Assembly (NCBI GenBank): GCA_018813065.1
Contig: JAHJCH010000327.1
Location: forward strand, 1 to 53,975
Origin: Myxococcota bacterium
GTDB lineage: Bacteria; Myxococcota_A; Bradymonadia; UBA7976; UBA1532
Direction: 5' to 3'
Length of the DNA stretch: 53,975 nucleotides
Of the stretch, positions 44,101 through 51,008 are shown piece after piece (position 1 is the stretch's first letter; every line of letters begins with the position of its first letter). The notes beneath the pieces were generated by a model. It saw only the letters and a list, made by a program, of their open reading frames with translations, did no database searches and was not told the origin of the DNA. The position numbers and the translations under genes were made by a program.

Positions 44101-44643
44101 ATGAGAGATCGCATGATTTGGGGGCTTCACCCTGCCTTCATCATCGCCGCATCACTGCTGATCGGCGGCAACGCCGGGGCCATCCCCAACCCGGCGAGCC
44201 AGACCTGCATCGCCTTGGGCGGCAGGCAGATCAACATGGACAAGGGCGGCTTTGGTGGAGACACCTACGGCCTGTGTCGCCTCAAGGACGACGCGCTCGT
44301 GGGCAACTGGACATTGAGTCGTGCCCTCCGGAGCGCTGATCCTTTGGCCTTCAAGGCCCTCAACGCCTTTCTCAACTCCGCCCTGCCTCGCCCCACCTTC
44401 GATGGAGACTTGGCGGCCAAGGCGGCTCAATACTGCGAGGCCCTCGGCGGCAGCCCGCTCAAGGTCGTCGAGCACCTGCGCCCCTCCGTGGCCTACACGC
44501 TCTGCGTCTTTGAGGATAAGTCCATCATCGAGGGCTGGACCTTGGCGAACGGTACGGCCTACTACCCCGATCTGAAGGCCCACATCGAGGCGGCGATCGC
44601 CAAGGCCAAGGCCGCTCAAACGGCCCCGCTGGTTCAGCCCTAG
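44101..44643 (+). CDS. Secreted DUF333-like protein
   Basis: A 180-residue protein with a signal peptide (HPAFIIAASLLIGGNAGA) cleaved near AGA-IP. The mature part has two copies of a small Cys-containing unit: NPASQTCIALGG...YGLCRLKDDALVGNWTL and AAQYCEALGG...YTLCVFEDKSIIEGWTL. This is the pattern of DUF333 (NPAs-x-C-x-x-x-GG...G-x-C-x-F-x-D/G-x-x-C/I-x-x-W). Function is unknown; some members are annotated as putative hemolysin-associated. ATG 44101 was chosen because it precedes the signal; the longer frame from 43984 lacks support. Confidence 0.8.
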   Translation: MRDRMIWGLHPAFIIAASLLIGGNAGAIPNPASQTCIALGGRQINMDKGGFGGDTYGLCRLKDDALVGNWTLSRALRSADPLAFKALNAFLNSALPRPTFDGDLAAKAAQYCEALGGSPLKVVEHLRPSVAYTLCVFEDKSIIEGWTLANGTAYYPDLKAHIEAAIAKAKAAQTAPLVQP

Positions 44644-46356
44644 CTAGCGCGCGTCGAAGGGGTTGGCGACCCGCCCGAAGCGGTCATGCTCAAAGGCGCC
44701 GCCGCCGTCGAGCTGGGCGCGGATGTGCTCTAGGACCTGGGCGACGCGCTCCTCGAAGCGCGCCGTGTCGGTGCGTGGCCCCTGCTCTGTGCGATCCGCG
44801 CCCTTGTGGGCGCCGCGCCCCTGCTCCGCGCGCAGCACCCCGCCGCTGACATCCGAGGCCGCCGCCGCTGAGGGCGCCGTGGCGTCCAGCGGATCAAGCT
44901 CGACGGCGAAGGGCGCCCCGCCGGGCCTGATCCAGTCCAGGTACTCCGCCTCAACGGCCAGCGCTTGGGCCTCCTTGGCGCGGCTGTCCCATTCACCCTC
45001 TTGCACGGTGTGCGTCAGCTCATGGGCCAAGAGCGCCTCGCCCGTGGGGCTGCTGGGCTGGAAGTGCTTGGGATCAAAGAAGACCATCTTGCCGTGCGTG
45101 ATCGCCTCGGCCTTGAGGCTGCGCGCCAGCGCGCCGGACATGGGGCCGGAGAAGACCATGACCTCCTTGAGATCACGGCCAAAGAAGCCCGTCAGTCGGC
45201 TCATCAGCGCGCCGTCGAGCTGCTGGCGCTCGCCCCGCAGGGCCGCGCTGAGCGTGTCGATGTCATCGCTGGCGAGGAGGCTCATCAGATCCTGCGGCCC
45301 GGCGACGGTCAGCGCCGTGACGCCGAGGTGGAGGTGGGCCTCTGTGTAGCCACCGGCGATCAAGGCATCGGCGAGGCGATCGCTGAGCCCCCGCGCGTCG
45401 CGGATCTGCCCCGCGTCGATCTCAACGTGTACGTCCCCCGCGCCGTGTAGACCCTCCGCCCCCGTCAGCCGCCCTCCCAAGGCTTGGGGCAGCAGCGCCA
45501 ACGCGCGATCGATCACGGCGGCGGTCTGTGGATCGCGCAGCCCCTCAACGCTGATCTGCGCGATCTGGAGCGGTGTTGGGCGGCGCCTTGGTCCATCTGC
45601 CCCTCGGGCGCGCCGTGGCTTGGGGCGCGCCGCGCTGAGGACGTGCTCGACGGGCTCGCCCGTCAGCCGCGCGATCTCCATCGCCAAGCGGCTCAGCTCA
45701 GGGCTGATCTGACCCTCCATCGCCAAGGCGAAGATCCGCGATGGCGCCTGATCCGCCAGCGGGCCGCGCGTGGGTGAGGCCAGGGCGCGCGCTGGCGGGG
45801 CCTCCTCGGGCGCGGGCGCAGGCGTGGGGATGGCGCGCCCCTCGCGGATCAGCCGATCCAGCTCGGGGCTGTGCTTGCGCTCCAAGGTCAGCCGCCGCTG
45901 GAGGTCCACGCGCAGCGCGCTGAGGCGCCTTTCAACGGCCTCGGGGCGATCGATGGGCAGCGTCGCCTCCGCCGCCTTGAGCTGATCGAGGGCCATCAGG
46001 AGATCCGCGCCGCGTTTGAGCGCCGAGGCGTCCATGGGCGCCTCGGGGGGGGGCTCGCCCTCGGCGCGCTGCCCCAGCATCCGCCGCGCGCCGCGCTCGG
46101 GATCGATCAGGGGGCGTGGCTCGGGGGCGGCGAGATCCCAGGCCGCCAGGCCCATGCCCGCGACGTTGGGTTGCCCCAACAGGTAGCTGCGCGACAGCAG
46201 CCCCTCCATATCGAGGAGCGCCTCACCGAAGGCTGCGGCCTCGGGATCGCGCCGCGCCCAGCCTGCGGCGCTGTCGCGCAGCTCGCCATAGGGGCTGTAG
46301 GCCGTGGGCTCAAGGGGGTCGCTGATCAAGAGATCGTGGAGGGGCGTCTCGCTCAT
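44644..46356 (-). CDS. eCIS-core domain (DUF4157) protein
   Basis: A 570-residue protein. Near residues 390-470 it carries the eCIS-core/DUF4157 block: FFGRDLKEVMVFSGPMSGALA, KMVFFDPKHFQP and the metalloprotease-like LLAHELTHTVQEG (HExxH). The first 250 residues are charged and Pro-rich with no recognised domain. This domain marks proteins linked to extracellular contractile injection systems, often at the N-terminus of cargo toxins; here it is C-terminal and no sheath, baseplate or toxin gene is in the window. ATG 46356 after CAGGGATATTCG is preferred to the longer frame from 46422. It abuts the convergent DUF333-like gene. Confidence 0.85.
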   Translation of the reverse strand: MSETPLHDLLISDPLEPTAYSPYGELRDSAAGWARRDPEAAAFGEALLDMEGLLSRSYLLGQPNVAGMGLAAWDLAAPEPRPLIDPERGARRMLGQRAEGEPPPEAPMDASALKRGADLLMALDQLKAAEATLPIDRPEAVERRLSALRVDLQRRLTLERKHSPELDRLIREGRAIPTPAPAPEEAPPARALASPTRGPLADQAPSRIFALAMEGQISPELSRLAMEIARLTGEPVEHVLSAARPKPRRARGADGPRRRPTPLQIAQISVEGLRDPQTAAVIDRALALLPQALGGRLTGAEGLHGAGDVHVEIDAGQIRDARGLSDRLADALIAGGYTEAHLHLGVTALTVAGPQDLMSLLASDDIDTLSAALRGERQQLDGALMSRLTGFFGRDLKEVMVFSGPMSGALARSLKAEAITHGKMVFFDPKHFQPSSPTGEALLAHELTHTVQEGEWDSRAKEAQALAVEAEYLDWIRPGGAPFAVELDPLDATAPSAAAASDVSGGVLRAEQGRGAHKGADRTEQGPRTDTARFEERVAQVLEHIRAQLDGGGAFEHDRFGRVANPFDAR

Positions 46357-46478
46357 CGAATATCCCTGATTTTTGGGCTTTAAATTAGTGCATCTCGCCT
46401 CGCGAGGCGAGGGGAAGGTCACGCCCTCGCCCCTTGGCTATCCTCCTCACCGCCTATCCCTTGATCCTGGAGTCGATC

Positions 46479-47036
46479 ATGCCCCTGTGGGTGAAGCACA
46501 AAGCGACGATGCGCGCCTCCCTAGAGAAGCGCTATGGGCCGGACGTGGTGATCGTGGACGTGACCTCCAAGGGCCCTGAGCCTTGGCGGCGCTTTAGCCC
46601 CTTCTATCCGCATGGGGGTATCCCCGTGCCGCGCTCGGAGGGCTACACCAGCCAGAGCGTCGAGGGGCTGTGGCAGGCCCTCAAGGTCTTTGAGTCGGTG
46701 GATGTGGACCTCAGCAAGCTGGAGATCGCCTCCATGCGCGGGCTCAAGCGCACCACGCGGCGCCTGGGCCGGGTCTTAGGGCACCGCGACGGCGTGGAGG
46801 GCGCGGGGCTCTTGGCCTATTTGCCCGCCCGCCGCGCCCTCTACCTGCCCAGCTACCTTTGGGTGCTGACGCATCGCCTCCAAGAAGAGGTCGCCGCGCT
46901 GCGGGATCTCTGCGCGGCCCATGAGATCGTCGTTTTACAGGACTACAACACCAACCCTGATCCCGATGATCCGGCCAAGCCGCTCTCTCACGCGGCGCTG
47001 ATCAAACGCTATATCGAAGGGGATTGGCCCGCTTGA
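46479..47036 (+). CDS. Conserved-looking soluble protein, unknown function
   Basis: A 185-residue protein without signal or membrane helices. It shows compact, conserved-looking blocks (WRRFSPFYPHGGIPVP, SVEGLWQALKVFE, MRGLKRTTRRLGRVLGHRDG, VVLQDYNTNPDPDDP) typical of a small globular enzyme or binding protein, but I do not recognise the family reliably. ATG 46479 after CCTGGAGTCGATC is preferred to an upstream in-frame start at 46434. It is divergent from the eCIS-core gene and convergent with the pentapeptide-stalk lipoprotein. Confidence 0.75.
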   Translation: MPLWVKHKATMRASLEKRYGPDVVIVDVTSKGPEPWRRFSPFYPHGGIPVPRSEGYTSQSVEGLWQALKVFESVDVDLSKLEIASMRGLKRTTRRLGRVLGHRDGVEGAGLLAYLPARRALYLPSYLWVLTHRLQEEVAALRDLCAAHEIVVLQDYNTNPDPDDPAKPLSHAALIKRYIEGDWPA

Positions 47037-47041
47037 CCCGC

Positions 47042-48589
47042 TTAAGGGCACTGAGGCAGACGGAAGAGCGCAGGTTGACCCTCACTCAAGCCAATCCAGC
47101 CCGCATCACCGCTGGTAAAGGTGAAGATCTCACTGCTGTTGCGGAAGCTGAAGGGCACGCCTTGTGGCGCGCTGGCGTTGCCATCGCCATCGACGAGGCG
47201 GAGCTGGCCGCCGTCGCGGTCATAGCCGATCACCAGCGTGTCATCGCCCAGGCGCCCCAGCCGCAGGTTGAGGGTGTCCGGCGCGCCCTGCGTGATCCAG
47301 ATCGGCTGACCCACCACGCGCCCATCGGCGATCCAGGTCAGCGCGGCGTCCTCGGCGGCGCGCTCGTCCCCGGCGGTGAAGGCAGCCCAGAAGCCCCCGC
47401 GCAGCGGCACGATCCCGCCGAGGTGGGCGGTGTAGCCTCCCCCGCAGTTGGCGCGCGAGTCTGTGTAGAGCTGGCCGCCACGGTGGTTGAAGTGGACGCC
47501 CTTGCTGGGGAAGCAGTCCGAGACGCAGAGGGCACCCATGCGCGCGCCGTTATAGGCGATCCGCGTCTCCATGCTGTGGCTGCAACCCCAGCCCCAGGCC
47601 GCGCCAGCGGCTTGGCCATCGGCGTTGATAAAGCGCACCGTGTCGCCGTAGTGCTCCACCCCATCATCCCAGAGCTGCTGGATCGCGAAGTAGGCGGCCC
47701 ACTGGCTGCCTGTCCAGGTGAGCGCGCCGTGACGGATCATCGGGCCAAACCAGGGGACGCCTTGAGGCGCGCCTTTGGCCGCCGCGCGGGCCACGAGCTG
47801 GGTCTGAAAGCGCGGGGCGCCGCCGCTGCTGACGCTGATGATCGAGAGCCGATCACCGCTGGCGCTGAGGATGGCCCAGTCATCGCCGTGGGCGGCGAGG
47901 CCGTGCAGCTCACCGGGGAGCACGATGTCCTCTTGGGCGATCTCACCGGCGGCGTTGAGGCGCGTCAGGTGAACACCGCCAGCGCCGGCCCAGCCGATCA
48001 GCGCGCCCTCATGGTCCAGCGCGGTGGCGTAGGGGCGGCCGCGCAGGGCGAGGCCCGGCAGCGGGGTGATGTGGACGCTCTGGGCGAGGCTGTCGCCACA
48101 GGGCCACTCCACGTCGGCGGCGTCACGCACGGGTAAAGCGTCAGGGATCGGGGCCACGTCGATGATCGGGGCCACGTCAATGATCGGGGCCGCGTCGATG
48201 ATCGGGGCCGCGTCGATGATCGGGGCCATATCAAGGATGGGCGCCGCATCGCGGATTGGGGCGGCGTCGCGGATCGGGGCGGCGTCGCGGATTGGGGCGG
48301 CGTCGCGGATCGGGGCTGCGTCGCGGATGGGGGCTGCGTCGCGAATCGGGGCTGCGTCCCTCAACAAGGCGATGTCTGGTCGAGGGGCGGCGTCCTTCAA
48401 CAAGGGGATGTCTGGTCGAGGCGGAGACACGAGGCCATCGCGCGCGCCTCCATCGTGCGCCTCCCCAGCCTCAACGCGCCCTTGATCGAGCGACGAGGCG
48501 CCCTCATCGGGGGGCTCGCTGCCATCTACGCTGAGGTTCGCCTCGCAGCCCAAGAGCAGCGCGGCCCAGAGGAACAGGGATCGTGTCAT
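47042..48589 (-). CDS. Lipoprotein with DAAPI pentapeptide stalk
   Basis: A 515-residue predicted lipoprotein: MTRSLFLWAALLLGC is a short signal with lipobox LLGC. Residues about 20-150 are a low-complexity stalk made of about fourteen pentapeptides (RDAAPI, then IIDAAPI and IIDVAPI variants). The remaining 360 residues start at a Cys (WPCGDS) and contain repeated short blades ending in W/Y-G or GHxx patterns with six or more cysteines, like the propeller half of the two giant surface proteins. The stalk presumably holds this domain away from the outer membrane. Function unknown. Confidence 0.85.
   Translation of the reverse strand: MTRSLFLWAALLLGCEANLSVDGSEPPDEGASSLDQGRVEAGEAHDGGARDGLVSPPRPDIPLLKDAAPRPDIALLRDAAPIRDAAPIRDAAPIRDAAPIRDAAPIRDAAPIRDAAPILDMAPIIDAAPIIDAAPIIDVAPIIDVAPIPDALPVRDAADVEWPCGDSLAQSVHITPLPGLALRGRPYATALDHEGALIGWAGAGGVHLTRLNAAGEIAQEDIVLPGELHGLAAHGDDWAILSASGDRLSIISVSSGGAPRFQTQLVARAAAKGAPQGVPWFGPMIRHGALTWTGSQWAAYFAIQQLWDDGVEHYGDTVRFINADGQAAGAAWGWGCSHSMETRIAYNGARMGALCVSDCFPSKGVHFNHRGGQLYTDSRANCGGGYTAHLGGIVPLRGGFWAAFTAGDERAAEDAALTWIADGRVVGQPIWITQGAPDTLNLRLGRLGDDTLVIGYDRDGGQLRLVDGDGNASAPQGVPFSFRNSSEIFTFTSGDAGWIGLSEGQPALFRLPQCP
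48138..48365. repeat. 15-bp tandem repeats encoding DAAPI stalk
   Basis: About fourteen 15-bp units (GCGTCGCGGATCGGG and GATGATCGGGGCCGC variants) in the lipoprotein gene. An adjoining pair of about 33-bp repeats with CAACAAGG and GATGTCTGGTCGAGG lies at about 48355-48421. All are coding; spacing and identity exclude a CRISPR array. Confidence 0.9.
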
Positions 48590-48713
48590 ATCAAGCGCCT
48601 CATCATGAATCCTCTCGTCTTAGCTGTTTTCGAGGTGGGTGGAAATGTCCAACGCGCCTCCGCTGTGGCTCGATGTCATTACCCTGAGGGCCTGGGTGGT
48701 GTAGATTCGCCCC

Positions 48714-50915
48714 ATGCGTCGCCTCCTCCCCCTGATGATGTTGCTCCTCCTGGGCCTCGGGGCCTGGTGGTCACTCCAAGCGCCCGCCTCGCCCTCTGCC
48801 CCCAAACCTGCGGTCCGTGCGCCAGCGCCGCCCAGGCCAGCGCCGCCCAGCCCAGCGCCGCCTTCTGCGCCCAAACCAGCGGCCCCCGTGCGCGTTGCTG
48901 AGGCGGTGAGCCAAGCGGCCCCCGCGCGCGCCTCGATCGTCGGCTCAGAGGCCTGCTTTGGTTGCCACCCCCAAGCGCATGAGGCCTGGGGGCGCTCAGT
49001 CCACGCCCGACATATGGGGCCACCCACCCCCGAGCGCGTCTTGGGTGACTTCAGCCGTAAGAATGAGCATCGCTATAAAGACACATACTCAAAGATGTTC
49101 ATTGAGGATGGGCGTTACTTTATTGAACACGTCAATCAGCGCGGTGAACGCGGGGTCTATGAAATTCATTTGGTTTTAGGTCAAGCCCGCCATCAAGTTT
49201 ATCTACACAAACAGTCAAATGGTTATTATCAAGTCCTGCCTGCATACTGGAATATCACAGATGGACGTTGGAGACACTCGGTTGAGGGTCCAGTCGTACA
49301 AAAAGAAGCCCTTTCGCCTACACATCCGTATCACTGGAAGAACTTTGGTCGAACTTACAACCGTGTTTGCATGGAATGCCACAGTAGCCAGCCAAAGAGA
49401 AATTTTGACCTAGAAAAAAATGAATATAACAGCGAATTTGACCCAATTATCAACTGTGAAGCATGTCATGGCCCCGGAAGCGCCCATATTGAGCGTTGGC
49501 GTAGCTTAAAAGATGTTGACGGGCCAGATAAAACATTAGCTGCGGTTTCAAGCGGCTCTGTCGAAGAGAGAATTGAGATTTGCGCCTCATGCCACGCACA
49601 AAAGCGCATCTATCTTGAAGGCTACCTCCCCGGTGATTCTTATTATGATCATTTTGCGCCTGATGTATGGAGTGCATATCAAACTCAAGTGGATGGTCGC
49701 AGCTCTACACTTAACTATCACTTCGTGGATTATATGCAGAGCACTTGCTTTCGACACTCAGAGGAACCATTAGATTGCGCGGGCAGCTGTCATCCACCTC
49801 ATGATTTGGTGTCTACTCGTGGTTCAACCGTGGAAGAAGCCAACGCAATCTGTACACGGTGTCACATTGAGCACAAAATCAAGCTGGTTGAGCATACATT
49901 TCATAATCCAGAGTCAGAAGGGAGCCGCTGCGTCGCCTGCCATATGCCCAAAATTGACTTAGATATGGATATGTTCACGACAGATCATACGATCGGCAGC
50001 CCGCTGCCAGAGCTGACGCGGCGCTTTGGTATCCCCAATGCGTGCAACGATTGTCATGCGCATGATACCCCTGAATGGGCAGAGGGTCATGTTCAACGTT
50101 GGTTTGGCGAATCAGGGCATTTCCAGGGCTATCGCGCGCGGATGATCGAGCGAGCAGAGGTTCTCCATGATGCATTTAAGAATAAAAAAATTAATGTGCC
50201 GATTTTAGCGTCATGGTTATCAGACACCAGTAAAGATTTGATCACGCGGTCTTCAGCAGCAAAAATACTGGGTGATCATCCTAGCCCTGAATCAATGAAA
50301 GCGCTATTGTCCCATAAAAACGACCCACATCCATTGATTCGCTATTATGTAATGGATTCATTGGGCCAATTTCCATTAGAAGAGGCGCGTCATGCCTTAT
50401 TTGATGCGCTAGAAGACAAAACCCGCGTTGTTCGTGGCCGCGCTTATACTGCATTGCGCTTAGTACACCCTGAGATTGAGTTCGATCCGAGATACGCGCG
50501 TCAACATGATGAGTGGCTGGTGCGTGAACGCCAAGTGCGCTCTGATGAGCCTCGCTTTAAATCAGATATGGCTATGCATCGCTTCTCAGCGGGTGATCTG
50601 AAGGGAGCTGAGGAGCTGCTTTTGCACGCGATTAAAGTCTCAGGGGCGGTGCCTGGCGTGCGCATGGATTACATTCACTTTCTCTTACATTCTCGTCGCT
50701 TGGATGAAGCCGAGGCCCAGGCGCGGATTATCGAGGAGATGCACCCCAACACGACGCCCGCGCGCGCCTCTCGTGGCTTGATCTTCCTGGGCCGAGGGGA
50801 GGCGGAGGCGGCGCTGAAGATCTTTGAGGCGCTGCACGCTGAGGGGGTCAAGGGCGCGGTCATCGATCAGGGGCTTGAGGCGGCGCGGCTTCAGCTCAGC
50901 CGGCGCCCTCGCTGA
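48714..50915 (+). CDS. Multiheme cytochrome c with HEAT/TPR-like tail
   Basis: A 733-residue exported protein: an N-terminal signal/anchor helix, a Pro-Ala linker, then a heme region with seven CXXCH sites (CFGCH at residue 81, CMECH, CEACH, CASCH, CTRCH, CVACH, CNDCH) and an eighth of CX3CH form (CAGSCH). After about residue 470 come HEAT-like helical repeats (RSSAAKILGDHPSPESMKALL) and a TPR-like end. The layout resembles cytochrome c554/NrfA-related multiheme proteins found with HEAT or TPR repeats. It likely moves electrons at the periplasmic or outer face; partners are not in the window. The core from about 49050 to 50700 is much lower in GC than both ends and neighbours. Confidence 0.9.
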   Translation: MRRLLPLMMLLLLGLGAWWSLQAPASPSAPKPAVRAPAPPRPAPPSPAPPSAPKPAAPVRVAEAVSQAAPARASIVGSEACFGCHPQAHEAWGRSVHARHMGPPTPERVLGDFSRKNEHRYKDTYSKMFIEDGRYFIEHVNQRGERGVYEIHLVLGQARHQVYLHKQSNGYYQVLPAYWNITDGRWRHSVEGPVVQKEALSPTHPYHWKNFGRTYNRVCMECHSSQPKRNFDLEKNEYNSEFDPIINCEACHGPGSAHIERWRSLKDVDGPDKTLAAVSSGSVEERIEICASCHAQKRIYLEGYLPGDSYYDHFAPDVWSAYQTQVDGRSSTLNYHFVDYMQSTCFRHSEEPLDCAGSCHPPHDLVSTRGSTVEEANAICTRCHIEHKIKLVEHTFHNPESEGSRCVACHMPKIDLDMDMFTTDHTIGSPLPELTRRFGIPNACNDCHAHDTPEWAEGHVQRWFGESGHFQGYRARMIERAEVLHDAFKNKKINVPILASWLSDTSKDLITRSSAAKILGDHPSPESMKALLSHKNDPHPLIRYYVMDSLGQFPLEEARHALFDALEDKTRVVRGRAYTALRLVHPEIEFDPRYARQHDEWLVRERQVRSDEPRFKSDMAMHRFSAGDLKGAEELLLHAIKVSGAVPGVRMDYIHFLLHSRRLDEAEAQARIIEEMHPNTTPARASRGLIFLGRGEAEAALKIFEALHAEGVKGAVIDQGLEAARLQLSRRPR

Positions 50916-51008
50916 GCGCGACCACGCGCGGATCTCGCCGGTGTCTTCCCCCCATGATTTGATGAGGTTAAGCTGCTGACGACGCTCTCTCACGGTTGAA
51001 GGTCAGGC

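Noticed and set aside
47024-48136. 370-residue plus-strand frame over the DAAPI lipoprotein
   Set aside because: Shadow of the lipoprotein gene with no conserved feature.
48138-48421. CRISPR-like repeat array
   Set aside because: The 15-bp units have no spacers and are in-frame coding repeats.
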